The notes: generated by a model from the sequence alone, not told the origin. Positions 36,200-44,314 are shown, numbered from the stretch's first letter. The stretch: 64,000 nucleotides of DNA from JACMLC01 sp963817025 (GCA_963817025.1 CAWFML010000004.1:992001-1056000), one strand, 5' to 3'. Program-made: numbers and translations.

Positions 36200-36290
36200 G
36201 AAGGGCAAAAGTAAAAAGCTAAAAGGCCAAAGGGAAGAAGACTGTGAATGTCTCCTTACTTTGGCCTTTTAGCTTTTTACTTTTGCCTTC
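36200..36290. repeat. Inverted repeat, AAAAGGCAAAAG family, copy 2
   Basis: Arms of about 32 bp (36200-36232 and 36259-36290; AAAAGTAAAAAGCTAAAAGG) form a hairpin just after the DUF6599-like gene. Confidence 0.75.
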
Positions 36291-36323
36291 TTCATCTCTG
36301 CGGTGAGAAAAAAATCAAAACAC

Positions 36324-36373
36324 AAAAAAATCGAAGCGGTTGAGTGTCAAAGCTCAACCGCTTCGATTTTTTT
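36324..36373. terminator. Bidirectional intrinsic terminator
   Basis: A 21-bp perfect inverted repeat (36324-36344 with 36353-36373) whose stem ends in A7 and T7 tracts, so it would act in both directions. It closes the 32.7-36.2 kb gene group. Confidence 0.85.
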
Positions 36374-36395
36374 GACCTGCCCTTTGTTCGTTAGA

Positions 36396-36471
36396 AAGTT
36401 TGCGGGCTGCTGGTCTTCCTGTAAGGCTCCCCCAAGCCCGTTCAGGACGCTGACCAGCAACCCAGCAACTT
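36396..36471. ncRNA. Candidate structured RNA or imperfect palindrome
   Basis: GGGCTGCTGGTC (36404-36415) pairs with GACCAGCAACCC (36452-36463, one wobble), extended outward by AAGTTTGC/GCAACTT. Inside, TCCTG/CAGGA and GGCT/AGCC stack toward a C-rich loop (or G-rich on the other strand). The stacked stems suggest an RNA rather than a simple repeat, but strand and identity are unknown. I tested SRP RNA, RNase P, tmRNA and attC by eye without a match. Confidence 0.35.
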
Positions 36472-36862
36472 ATGCCCTTTGACTGCTTTGCTTCACTGCG
36501 AACTCCGTTCCCCCGAAAGAGTTGCTGTTCCGCTTTTCAAATGAGAGGAAGACCTCCCCCAAAGCCTGCCACTCACTGCTGTCTCCGAGCCTGACCCGAT
36601 TTACCCTTATGTACCCTTTATCATCTATTGTCGGTTTATACTTTAGCAATGACCGTGCCATTTCCCGCCCACGGTTACTGAAAATAAGCAAAACTTGCAT
36701 TTAGCCCTTTGAAAATCAGGCTTAAATTGTTTGGGCCGCTTAAAACCATCCTCTTAACTCTTACTCGCGCCAGATATAAAGCTGAATAATTTTCGTACAA
36801 ACCGTGTGTACTATTGAACGATAATCGCTCGCCGTGGCGGACGTATTTGGTAGAATCGCGGT

Positions 36863-37840
36863 ATGTCCAAACAACATGTCTCTCATATAAAATCTCCCGC
36901 TCCCGTTTTGAAGAACGGGGGGCGCAACAAAACCATCAGCCTGACCACTGCCGAGATCAGGCGATTCAGCAAGCAAATCATTCAGCTGTCATCGCCAGCT
37001 TCGCTTAAAACCATTCTCGACAAAACTATCTGCGAGGATTCTCTAGCAGCCATCCCGCACCTGCCGGATAATTCCGTTGACCTGCTCTTTGCAGACCCGC
37101 CTTACAATCTGACGAAATCTTTTAACCGGCGTCGTTTCTATAGCTCTTCTATAGAGCAGTACGAGCAATGGTTAGACTCCTGGCTCAAGCTCACGCCACG
37201 TTTATTAAAACCGTCGGCCTCCATTTACATCTGCGGAGACTGGCGCTCGGCCTCCGCGATTCAAAGAGTCGGCGAGAGATATTTTCATGTACGCAACCGC
37301 ATCACTTGGGAACGCGAGAAGGGACGCGGGGCGCAGGCCAACTGGAAAAACTGCTCTGAAGACATCTGGTTCTTCACGGTCTCGGACGCTTACACTTTCA
37401 ACGTCTCGGAGGTAATGCTCAAACGCCGCGTCCTCGCCCCGTACAGAGAAAACGGTCAGCCGAAGAAATGGGACGAGGCACAGGAGGGCAGATTTCGCCT
37501 GACGTACCCGTCGAATCTATGGACGGATGTCACAGTTCCCTTCTGGTCAATGTCTGAGAACACGCAGCACCCGACGCAGAAACCGGAAAAGCTCCTCGCC
37601 AAGATTATCCTCGCCAGCAGTCGTGAGGGCGATCTGGTCTTAGACCCCTTCGCAGGCACTGGCACGACTTCCGTTGTCGCAAAGAAACTCAAAAGACATT
37701 ACACAGGGATTGAGATAGACAAGCACTACTGCTGTCTCGCCGAAAAGCGGCTTCAGATGGCCGAAAGCAATCCGCTGATACAGGGCTACTCTGACGGCGT
37801 GTTCTGGGAGAGAAATACTTTCAATCAGCAAATAAGGTGA
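36863..37840 (+). CDS. Orphan beta-class DNA adenine methyltransferase
   Basis: 325 residues. The catalytic motif IV DPPYNL (residues 78-83) precedes the SAM-binding motif I DPFAGTGTTS (261-270), with HPTQKP between; this order is the beta class of N6-adenine (or N4-cytosine) methyltransferases. No restriction enzyme lies alongside, so it is either an orphan epigenetic methylase or a relic of a restriction-modification system. The upstream 680 bp are AT-richer than the surroundings and contain structured DNA, consistent with lateral acquisition. The recognition sequence is unknown. Confidence 0.88.
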   Translation: MSKQHVSHIKSPAPVLKNGGRNKTISLTTAEIRRFSKQIIQLSSPASLKTILDKTICEDSLAAIPHLPDNSVDLLFADPPYNLTKSFNRRRFYSSSIEQYEQWLDSWLKLTPRLLKPSASIYICGDWRSASAIQRVGERYFHVRNRITWEREKGRGAQANWKNCSEDIWFFTVSDAYTFNVSEVMLKRRVLAPYRENGQPKKWDEAQEGRFRLTYPSNLWTDVTVPFWSMSENTQHPTQKPEKLLAKIILASSREGDLVLDPFAGTGTTSVVAKKLKRHYTGIEIDKHYCCLAEKRLQMAESNPLIQGYSDGVFWERNTFNQQIR

Positions 37841-37849
37841 GCCGACAAC

Positions 37850-37947
37850 TCTTTGCGATCTTCGCGCGCCTTCCCTTTGCGATCTTTGCGGTTAAGTGCT
37901 TTTTAAAGCAAAGACCGCAAAGAATGAAGTCGCAAAGTGCGCTAAGA
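37850..37947. repeat. CTTTGCGATC/GCGCAAAG-type palindrome
   Basis: CTTTGCGATCTTTGCGGTT and its imperfect complement around CAAAGACCGCAAAG form a hairpin between the convergent methyltransferase and aminotransferase genes. Confidence 0.55.
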
Positions 37948-37974
37948 AAAACTTTTTCTTTCTATCGAAATGAG

Positions 37975-39099
37975 TCAGGGCAGCGCATCAACCAGAGCAT
38001 CAATCTCATGCTTCACGTTATAAAGATGCGGCGAGATGCGTATGCGGTCGCCGCGCGGGGCAACCTGTATGTTCTGCCTTTTGAGATGTGCGTAGATGGC
38101 ATTTGGCGTCTGCCCGCCGCGATGACGCAGGCAGACGATTTGTGATTTCTCGCCCGTGCGGCGCGAGCTGACGATCTCGTAATCGCGCCCGCCGAGCCGC
38201 TCGCAGAGGTAATCGGTTAACTCTTCGAGGTGTGCTGCAATGCGCTCGACGCCGGTTTCAGTCAGCAGACGCAGGCTCGCTTCCAATCCATGAAGCAAGG
38301 CGGTGGCCGCTGTGCCCGTCTCCCAGGCGAGCGCGCCGTGATTCCACTCCTGCTCAAAATTTCCATAATCCTCAGGCGCGGGCACGCTCACCCAACCGAC
38401 GAGCGTCGGCTCGATCCGTTCACGCGCGCGATCCGAAAGATAAAGGACGCCGATGCCTTCCGGCGTCAGCAGCCACTTGTGACACGCGCCCGCCGCGACA
38501 TCAATCAACTCTGCTTCGACATTCGTCTGCACGACGCCCATCGCCTGTATGACATCCACTACGAGCAGCGCGTCAACCTTGCGCGCCGCGCGGCCCAATC
38601 TCTCAAGGTCTGCCCTGAAGCCCGAAGCATACTGCACCTGACTGATAGCGACGACGCGCGTCCGCCCGTCAATCAAGCCAATCAGCTCATCCAAATCTAT
38701 ACGCCCGTCGCGCTCCTCACACATGCGTACCTCGACGCCGTATGCCTCGCGCAATCGCAGCCACGGATAGATGTTCGACGGGAACTCGCGCCTGAAGGTG
38801 ACGACGTTTTCGCCTGACTTCCAGCGCAGGCCATTAGCCACTGTCGAAAGCCCGTCCGAAGTGTTACGCATGAAAGCTATCTGTTCGGGCCGCGCGCCAA
38901 TCATCTCTGCCGCGAGCCTGCGCGCACGCTCTTTGGTCGCCACCCAACTGCGATAATGCAGCAGGCCATGCTCGACCACATTATTGAGCTGCGCCGTGAC
39001 GGCTGCGACCGTGAGCAGCGGCGGCGGCGAGACTGCCGCATGATTCAGATAGACAGCATCTTTGGTAATCGGAAAAAGAGAGCGCAAGTCATCATTCAT
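37975..39099 (-). CDS. Class V (cysteine desulfurase-like) PLP aminotransferase
   Basis: 374 residues of fold-type I. VYLNHAAVSPPP at the N-terminus, FMRNTSDGLSTVANGL phosphate-binding turn, VVDVIQAMGV (Asp contacting the pyridine N), and CHKWLLTPEGIG with the PLP Schiff-base lysine. The absence of the mobile catalytic Cys loop of NifS/IscS suggests an aminotransferase or isopenicillin-epimerase-like enzyme. Substrate unknown. Start ATG at 39099. Confidence 0.85.
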   Translation of the reverse strand: MNDDLRSLFPITKDAVYLNHAAVSPPPLLTVAAVTAQLNNVVEHGLLHYRSWVATKERARRLAAEMIGARPEQIAFMRNTSDGLSTVANGLRWKSGENVVTFRREFPSNIYPWLRLREAYGVEVRMCEERDGRIDLDELIGLIDGRTRVVAISQVQYASGFRADLERLGRAARKVDALLVVDVIQAMGVVQTNVEAELIDVAAGACHKWLLTPEGIGVLYLSDRARERIEPTLVGWVSVPAPEDYGNFEQEWNHGALAWETGTAATALLHGLEASLRLLTETGVERIAAHLEELTDYLCERLGGRDYEIVSSRRTGEKSQIVCLRHRGGQTPNAIYAHLKRQNIQVAPRGDRIRISPHLYNVKHEIDALVDALP

Positions 39100-39173
39100 A
39101 TCATTGGATTATAGCAAGCCTGCGCCCGAAGCGAGGATGCCCGCGCAGCTATGTTGCTGTTAGAATCCTTTTC

Positions 39174-40040
39174 ATGGCATCACTCGAAGAACTTCTGGCC
39201 GGGCCGCTCGCAAAGCTCAAAGAGCTGTGCGCGGATGAGCAGGCGACGATTCCCAAAGGGCTGCTGGAAGCTCTTGAATGCGACCCGCGAGCGGGCGCGC
39301 AATCGCTCGCCAGGCAGATTCGCACGCGCCGACGGAAGAATCGCATGGAGGGCCAACGCCTGCGCAGGCTCTTGCAGTTTGAGAACGAATTGTGGGAGCA
39401 GGGTTTTAAACTCATCGCCGGAGTGGACGAGGCAGGGATGGCTCCTTTAGCCGGGCCTGTGGTGGCGGGCGCGGTTATCCTGCCCAAAAGTTACAAGCTG
39501 CGCGGGCTGACCGATTCAAAGAAAATTCTGGACCAGACGAAGCGCGAAGAGATGGCCGCGCAGATAAAAGCGGACGCTCTCTGCTGGGCCACAGGGCGCG
39601 CAGAGGTCGAAGAGATTGACGAATTGAATATCTATCATGCTGGGCTGCTGGCGATGCGTCGCGCGGTCGAGGGTTTGGAGATCAGACCGGATTTCGTGCT
39701 GGTGGATGCGCGAAAGATTCCGCAGTGTCCTGCTCCGCAGCGCGGCATCATACGCGGCGACCTGCTCTCGGCCAGCATCGCCGCCGCTTCGATTATTGCC
39801 AAGACGACGCGCGACACACACATGGCAGAGCTTGATAAAGAATATCCTGGCTACGGGCTGGCCGCGCACAAAGGCTACCCGACGCCCGCGCACTGTCGCG
39901 CGCTTAATGAGCTTGGCGCGCTTCCCATACACCGGCGCAGCTTTGGCCCGGTGCGCCAATGCCTCGGACTCGACCCGGTGCAAACAGAACTTTTCGATAA
40001 AGAAAAAAAGACGGAAGTTAAAACTCAAAAAAGTGAATGA
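39174..40040 (+). CDS. rnhB: Ribonuclease HII with altered GRG motif
   Basis: 288 residues; an N-terminal extension of about 75 residues (basic, helical) precedes the RNase HII core. Catalytic acids are visible: Asp and Glu of GVDEAG, Asp of LVDARKIPQ, Asp of a TRDTHM motif. SASIAAASIIAKTTRD, YGLAAHKGYPT and HRRSFGPVR are typical. The GRG ribonucleotide-recognition loop, normally DEAGRGPLAG, reads DEAGMAPLAG. The enzyme removes RNA from RNA-DNA hybrids and starts ribonucleotide excision repair. Start ATG at 39174. Confidence 0.92.
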   Translation: MASLEELLAGPLAKLKELCADEQATIPKGLLEALECDPRAGAQSLARQIRTRRRKNRMEGQRLRRLLQFENELWEQGFKLIAGVDEAGMAPLAGPVVAGAVILPKSYKLRGLTDSKKILDQTKREEMAAQIKADALCWATGRAEVEEIDELNIYHAGLLAMRRAVEGLEIRPDFVLVDARKIPQCPAPQRGIIRGDLLSASIAAASIIAKTTRDTHMAELDKEYPGYGLAAHKGYPTPAHCRALNELGALPIHRRSFGPVRQCLGLDPVQTELFDKEKKTEVKTQKSE

Positions 40041-40045
40041 TTCAA

Positions 40046-40140
40046 CCCTTTGCGCCTTCTGTTTTAACTTAGCGCCTTTGCGTGAAAAAGCAACGTTTCG
40101 CGCAAAGGCGCAAACAAAGAAACGCTCAAGGCGCAAAGGG
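40046..40140. repeat. Double CGCAAAGGCGC palindrome
   Basis: Outer arms CCCTTTGCGCCTT (40046-40058) / AAGGCGCAAAGGG (40128-40140) enclose GCGCCTTTGCG / CGCAAAGGCGC (40072-40082 with 40101-40111). It is located between convergent genes. Confidence 0.7.
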
Positions 40141-40142
40141 CT

Positions 40143-40181
40143 GATTTATTAAGGACTACTTTATTAAGGACTGCTTTATTG
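40143..40181. repeat. Tandem 15-mer overlapping a stop codon
   Basis: TTTATTAAGGACTAC is repeated about two and a half times and runs into the last codons of the minus-strand gene that ends at 40176. Likely slippage product. Confidence 0.5.
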
Positions 40182-40700
40182 CGGCGAGAAGGGTTTGCCG
40201 TACAGTTCCTGATAAATCCAGCCGAGGACGCGAATCTCAGCCGTGCAGAGAACTTCGAGCCAGCAGCAGGTCAGATAAACCTTGCGCTCGCGTTCCGAGG
40301 GAAGCTTGGCGGCTTCCTCGACGGCTGAAACGTCTCCTGACTTATCGAGTTTGTATGCTTCCGCTATTTCTTCGTTGGTCTTCGCCGCGTCGTCCAGCAC
40401 ATTCAAGAGCTGGCTAATCCAGCCGTGCAATTCTCGCTCGCCGGAATTTTCCGCGAGCGCCTGAATGATACCGATGGCGAGCCGGTCTTCAGCGTTATTG
40501 AACCGGTAAACTTCTTCGCCCGCGCTGATAGACCCTGCCTGCTTCCACTGAAAAACCTGCTCGACGTGTGGATGCCGGATGATCGCCACGCGCTGGTCGT
40601 AGTTGATGAACCATTCAATCACGTCGGCCAGCGAACCTGTCAGGACATCGCCCTGCTCGTCCAGCTTAATCGGCGGCGGGGCTTGAATATTTTGAGACAT
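40176..40700 (-). CDS. Conserved-looking helical protein, unknown
   Basis: 174 residues from the ATG at 40700 (MSQNIQAPPP); the open frame further upstream is repeat DNA. It is soluble and predicted mostly alpha-helical, with HPHVEQVFQWKQAG, a Leu-rich helix around WISQLLNVLDDAAKTNEE and a Cys pair in TCCWLEVLC. No family recognised. It lies between the RNase HII and asparaginase genes, separated from the latter by an inverted repeat. Confidence 0.6.
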   Translation of the reverse strand: MSQNIQAPPPIKLDEQGDVLTGSLADVIEWFINYDQRVAIIRHPHVEQVFQWKQAGSISAGEEVYRFNNAEDRLAIGIIQALAENSGERELHGWISQLLNVLDDAAKTNEEIAEAYKLDKSGDVSAVEEAAKLPSERERKVYLTCCWLEVLCTAEIRVLGWIYQELYGKPFSPQ

Positions 40701-40714
40701 AAAATTCAAACAGG

Positions 40715-40829
40715 GATAGACAGGATGAACAGTATGGAAAAGCCAGGATGAAAATGCTGCTATTGAGGATGAATGATTCAAGCGTCAATAGCTTCTCTTT
40801 CATCCTTTATCCTGTTCATCCTGTCTATC
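40715..40829. repeat. GATAGACAGGATGAAC inverted repeat
   Basis: GATAGACAGGATGAAC (40715-40730) is exactly mirrored at 40814-40829; further CAGGATG/CATCCT units lie inside. The 3' arm overlaps the asparaginase stop codon. Similar CAGGATGAACAGG repeats are widespread in environmental bacteria. Confidence 0.7.
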
Positions 40830-41901
40830 ATTGTAAATTTATCTTTAATTCAAATTCGGCGCGGACTTCGCCCACAGTGTCGCCGCGATGGTTGCGCAGC
40901 GGAAAGCTGGCGTAGGGTTTGACGGCTTCGTAGGCTTCGCCGGTCAACACGCCCAGTTGGCGCAGCGATTCGATGACGACGGTGGGGCGTGCGCGGCGGT
41001 CTTCGCCGTCTTCGATTTTGAAGGCGAGGCCAAGCCCGCGCGGCCACTCTTTGCAGGGGAGCACGCCAGCGGTGTAAACGCCTTCGGCTCCGACCTTCGA
41101 GACCAGACGACCACGCGCCGCGCGCATAATCTCCGTATCGAGCCTTTCGGTCAGACCGCCGCCGATGATTTCCGGATACGTGTTCATCGCCGCAACGATC
41201 CGGCGGCAGGCTTCGCGCGTCTCCTCGTCCAAATCTTCGGGAGGCAGAACCAGCCGCGCGTACATGCGCGCCATCGCCTTCACGGTGACGCCGAAGACAG
41301 GCGCGCCGCAGCCGTCTATGCCAACCGCTATGTCTTCGAGCGGGACATCGGAAAACCGCGAGACGACGCGCCCGATCATCAGTTGCACAGGATTATCCGG
41401 CTCGTCATAAGTTTCGGTTGGCGCGCCCAGATGAAGCGCCAGCGCAAGCATGCCCGCGTGCTTGCCCGAACAGTTGTTCTGCAAGACATTCGGCTGCTCA
41501 TGGCGCGCACGCATCTGGCGCACGACCTCGCTGCTAAACGGCTCATGCGCGCCGCACTTCAAAGCCGTCTCGTCAAGACCGATCTTGCGGAGCATGCTGG
41601 CAGCCGTCTCCGTGTGAATCGGCTCGCCGTTGTGCGAAGCGCAGGCTAAAGCAATCTCCTGATCGTTAAAGCCAAAGCGGTCTGCCGCGCCGGAGGCGAT
41701 GAGCGGGATACATTGAAAGGGCTTGGCGGACGAGCGCAGAAAGGTCAGCGTCTCAGGGACGCCGAGCCGCGCCACAATCCGGCTATCTCCGTCCACTGCG
41801 ACGATGTGGCCGCGATGCCGCGATTCCGTAATCGAGCCGCGCCGCACCTCGACCAGCGGCTCAGGCTGTGGAATGTCTTTGTTGGGTTCTGCTTCGCTCA
41901 T
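40828..41901 (-). CDS. Rhizobium etli-type (class 3) L-asparaginase
   Basis: 357 residues. Family marks are FLRSSAKPFQCIPL (Ser-x-x-Lys pair), CASHNGEPIHTE, QNNCSGKHAGMLALAL (Cys and Lys), and VGIDGCGAPVFG (Asp and Cys of the metal-binding site). These correspond to the beta-lactamase-like asparaginase II of R. etli (ReAV), unrelated to the E. coli enzymes. Hydrolyses Asn to Asp and ammonia; likely cytoplasmic as no signal is seen. Start ATG at 41901. Confidence 0.88.
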   Translation of the reverse strand: MSEAEPNKDIPQPEPLVEVRRGSITESRHRGHIVAVDGDSRIVARLGVPETLTFLRSSAKPFQCIPLIASGAADRFGFNDQEIALACASHNGEPIHTETAASMLRKIGLDETALKCGAHEPFSSEVVRQMRARHEQPNVLQNNCSGKHAGMLALALHLGAPTETYDEPDNPVQLMIGRVVSRFSDVPLEDIAVGIDGCGAPVFGVTVKAMARMYARLVLPPEDLDEETREACRRIVAAMNTYPEIIGGGLTERLDTEIMRAARGRLVSKVGAEGVYTAGVLPCKEWPRGLGLAFKIEDGEDRRARPTVVIESLRQLGVLTGEAYEAVKPYASFPLRNHRGDTVGEVRAEFELKINLQ

Positions 41902-41997
41902 TTGATAAGTGCACGCATCTTACAAGGCCAAATGAAAGTCGTAAAGCTAGCGGCGCAATTTAAGAAAGCACTTCTTTGCGTCTTCTCTAATTAATTG

Positions 41998-42173
41998 CCA
42001 CGAGCTTTAGCTAGTGGATAGATTGGATAACAGACAGCAGGCTTTAGCCGAACAATTTGGCTAAAGCCGAAAATAAAAGGACAACCTTGAACCACTAGCT
42101 AAAGCTAGTGGCAATAGCTAAAGCTAGTGGCAATTTAAGAATCCGATCCATTAGCTAAAGCCAGTTGCAATTT
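41998..42173. repeat. AGCTAAAGCTAGTGGCAAT repeat cluster
   Basis: At least five copies, direct and inverted, of AGCTAAAGCTAGTGGCAAT (for example 42105-42132), plus GGCTTTAGCC/GGCTAAAGCC pairs, fill the gap upstream of asparaginase. It would fold into several hairpins. No coding potential. Confidence 0.75.
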
Positions 42174-42218
42174 AAGCAATCTACCAAATCATCTATCACT
42201 AACAATTCGTTAAATAGC

Positions 42219-42272
42219 AAATCGTGAATCGTAAGCTGCGACAGTCTGATGTCCATTTACGATTCACGATTT
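42219..42272. repeat. AAATCGTGAATCGTAA inverted repeat
   Basis: 16-bp perfect arms at 42219-42234 and 42257-42272, 24 bp from the 3' end of the 3D-domain gene, which is transcribed toward it; it may act as its transcript end. Confidence 0.7.
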
Positions 42273-42295
42273 GAGTTTTCTAAGCTTCTAAATTT

Positions 42296-42841
42296 TTAAT
42301 TTCTCGCCTGTGCCCTGTTTCTTCTTCCGCCGTAGCTGAGCACTGTTAATTTAACTTTGCGGCGACCGAAGCGGCAGGCTTCATTCGTGGTCGGAACCCA
42401 GACATCTATCTTGCGCCCGCGAATGGCCCCGCCTGTGTCCGCGACCATGTAAACGCCGCTCCAGTTGCCCGCATCAAGACGCACGCGCGTGCCCATCGGC
42501 AGGACTCGTGTATCGGCTGCGATAATTCCTTTACCGACCGAGCGACCGCTCGCGGTTCGCCCGCGAAAAGCGTAAGCCGTCGCCGTGTAATGTTCAGCGG
42601 CGGCTGCCGGAACTTCTTCCGGCGTCGCTGCCTTATCAGAAACACTTTCCTTGTTGCTTGCCACAAGCTCTGTCTGAACAGACTTGTCCTCTGATTTTGC
42701 CGTCTCTTTCTTCTCTTGTTGAGTGGATTGCTGCTGCTGAAGAGAGATTGTTTCTGCGAGAGTCGGTTGAGCGTAAAAAATAATAGTACCGGCGAGCAGC
42801 GATGCAGCCAGAGCCGCGCTCCCGCCAAAAAGGGATTTCAT
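42296..42841 (-). CDS. Exported 3D-domain (RlpA/MltA-like) wall protein
   Basis: 181 residues. Signal sequence (about 7-29, ending LAE), a Gln/Glu/Ser-rich linker (30-82), then a 3D domain (about 83-175): YTATAYAFRG, GIIAADTRVLPMGTRVRL and VADTGGAIRGRKIDVW, with the three conserved Asp residues that name the domain. Such double-psi barrels act in peptidoglycan cleavage or spore/cortex-lytic enzymes. Expression is probably controlled by the leader RNA at 42876-42992. Start ATG at 42841. Confidence 0.85.
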   Translation of the reverse strand: MKSLFGGSAALAASLLAGTIIFYAQPTLAETISLQQQQSTQQEKKETAKSEDKSVQTELVASNKESVSDKAATPEEVPAAAAEHYTATAYAFRGRTASGRSVGKGIIAADTRVLPMGTRVRLDAGNWSGVYMVADTGGAIRGRKIDVWVPTTNEACRFGRRKVKLTVLSYGGRRNRAQARN

Positions 42842-42875
42842 TTAAATCGGGTCTCCTGTCCGTCAAATTTCCAGG

Positions 42876-42992
42876 CTTTCAACGCCACGGCGCGCGAGTC
42901 CGTTCTTTCCTATGACTCGACCTCCGGCTCTAGGAGTAAACTTGCGTCAGCCGGAGTTGGGGGCTTGCATCCTTGATGCGGTGCGTTGAAAG
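42876..42992 (-). ncRNA. Riboswitch-like leader RNA of the 3D-domain gene
   Basis: On the minus strand a 10-bp perfect closing stem CTTTCAACGC (42992-42983) / GCGTTGAAAG (42885-42876) encloses three hairpins in order: GCATC/GATGC, CTCCGGCT/AGCCGGAG (8 bp, 19-nt loop) and CGAGTC/GACTCG (6 bp, 13-nt loop). This is a four-way multiloop with purine-rich single strands (GACGCAAG, AUAGGAAAGAACG), typical of ligand-binding RNAs. It ends 34 nt before the ATG, with AGGAG between. It matches no class I can name; c-di-AMP, c-di-GMP, cobalamin and SAM consensus motifs are absent. Confidence 0.6.
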
Positions 42993-43000
42993 AAACGCAA

Positions 43001-43033
43001 AAGAAAAACAAGCGAACATTGCTGCCCGCTTGT
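43001..43033 (-). terminator. Terminator-like hairpin 5' of the leader RNA
   Basis: On the minus strand ACAAGCG (43033-43027) pairs with CGCTTGT (43014-43008), followed by TTTTTCTT. It lies just upstream of the riboswitch-like element with no minus-strand gene before it, so it either insulates the leader or belongs to it. Confidence 0.45.
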
Positions 43034-43094
43034 CTAATGAAAAATAACCTAACACAGCCCCCCCTTGATGTCCAGCGGCCAAAGTTGCAGGTAA

Positions 43095-43290
43095 TGATTC
43101 AAATATTAAGCCGACGAGTCGTCATTTGTGAGCTGTGTAAGGAAGAGCGCAAGAGCTTCGCGCAAAGGCGCAAAGTTAAAAACGAAGGCGCAAAGGGCTG
43201 AATGTCACTCGCTCTTTGCGAGCTTTTTAAATCTTTGCGCCTTTGCGCGAAACGTTCTTCCGCTCTCTTACACCAGTCATCTAAAATTGC
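43095..43290. repeat. MITE-like repeat, diverged copy 4
   Basis: AAGCCGACGAGTCGTCA resembles the internal left part of copy 2 (AAGCCGATGAGTCGTCA); the palindromic core TTCGCGCAAAGGCGC / GCGCCTTTGCGCGAA follows. The terminal inverted repeats are eroded. Confidence 0.5.
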
Positions 43291-43396
43291 ACCGCTCCCA
43301 TACAGGAAACGTGGCTATACTTTGACCTTAAAGAGCCAGGCGAGTAGATTTGTCTGAGACGATTCCGTAAGAGACCTGTTGACAAAGGGGCCGAAG

Positions 43397-44296
43397 ATGA
43401 AAAGACCGATTCGTATCCTGCTGCAAACAACCATTCCGATGGCGGAAGAAGACTGGCACATCGGACGCTTTTCCATGCTGCGCGATTATCTCTCAACGCT
43501 GAATGATGAAGAGGGCCGGCCTCTTTTCGAGGTCACGGCGCGCGACAGAGAGAACGCAGGGGATGAAAGCGATGCTGTCTTGAGCAGGCTCGACGAGTCG
43601 GATTTTGATGAGCTGTGGCTGTTTGCGGTGGACACCGGCAGCGGCCTGACAAAGGAAGACTGCGAGGGCATCACGCGCTTTCGCCAGCGCGGCGGGGGCA
43701 TCCTCTCGACACGCGACCATCAGGACTTAGGCTCATCGCTTTGCACGCTCGGCGGCATCGGCGCAGCACACTTCTTTCACACCAAAAACCCCGACCCGGA
43801 CGAGTCGCGCCAACAGGTTGACGACACAGCGACGACCAATATCTCCTGGCCCAACTATCATTCGGGCAGCAACGGCGATTACCAGCACATCCAGCCGGTC
43901 GAACCCGCGCATGAACTGCTTGGCAATCCTGCATCGCCGTCAGGCGTGATCGAACGCTTTCCGGCCCACCCGCACGAGGGCGCGGTCGGAGTTCCCGTGG
44001 GTGAACAAACCGCGCGCGTCGTCGCCACCGGAACCAGCAAAACATCCGGGCGTCCATTCAATCTCATCGTCGCCTTCGAGCGCGCAGAGGACAGGCACGG
44101 TAACCGGTTGGGCCGCGCCATCGCCGAATCGAGCTTTCATCATCTGGTGGATTACAACTGGGACACGGACAAGGGCTGTCCCGGCTTTGTCGAAGAGCCG
44201 CCCGGCGACGGTTACAAGCAAGACCCGCACGCGCTCGAAGACATCAAAAGATATGTGCGCAACGCCGCGCTCTGGCTCGCGCCTGCGGCTGCATAA
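43397..44296 (+). CDS. ThuA-like fold protein, uncharacterised
   Basis: 299 residues from the ATG at 43397 (MKRPIRILLQTTIP). A Rossmann-like N-terminal half with ELWLFAVDTG, GITRFRQRGGGILSTRDH and GIGAAHFFHTKNPD suggests the glutamine-amidotransferase/ThuA fold, but the usual nucleophile Cys is not evident. A C-terminal VAFERAEDRHGNRLGRAIAESSFHHLVDYNWD segment (cited in parts: SSFHHLVDYNW) looks conserved. Family function unknown. A methyltransferase gene starts 19 bp downstream, so the two are probably co-transcribed. Confidence 0.6.
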   Translation: MKRPIRILLQTTIPMAEEDWHIGRFSMLRDYLSTLNDEEGRPLFEVTARDRENAGDESDAVLSRLDESDFDELWLFAVDTGSGLTKEDCEGITRFRQRGGGILSTRDHQDLGSSLCTLGGIGAAHFFHTKNPDPDESRQQVDDTATTNISWPNYHSGSNGDYQHIQPVEPAHELLGNPASPSGVIERFPAHPHEGAVGVPVGEQTARVVATGTSKTSGRPFNLIVAFERAEDRHGNRLGRAIAESSFHHLVDYNWDTDKGCPGFVEEPPGDGYKQDPHALEDIKRYVRNAALWLAPAAA

Positions 44297-44314
44297 CAAC
44301 AATCCGGTAAGCCT

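Noticed and set aside
36470..36700. 76-codon minus-strand frame beginning MQVLLIFSNRGREM
   Set aside because: No convincing ribosome site (AAAGGG only 4 nt away), no recognised motif, and its 3' end is inside the palindromic element. Could be real but cannot be supported.
36396..36720. Possible SRP RNA, RNase P RNA, tmRNA or integron attC
   Set aside because: GGTCAGGCTCGGAGACAGCAG on the minus strand superficially resembles the SRP apical loop, but the stem pairing does not work. RNase P and tmRNA core motifs and attC core sites (RYYYAAC/GTTRRRY) are missing.
40143..40181. Tandem 15-mer as a regulatory iteron
   Set aside because: Only about 2.5 copies, AT-rich, at the end of a gene; most simply a slippage product.
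42840..42992. Cobalamin riboswitch before the 3D-domain gene
   Set aside because: ACAGGAGACCCG looks like part of a B12 box, but the rest of the class (GCCACUG, GGGAAGG) is absent and the fold differs.
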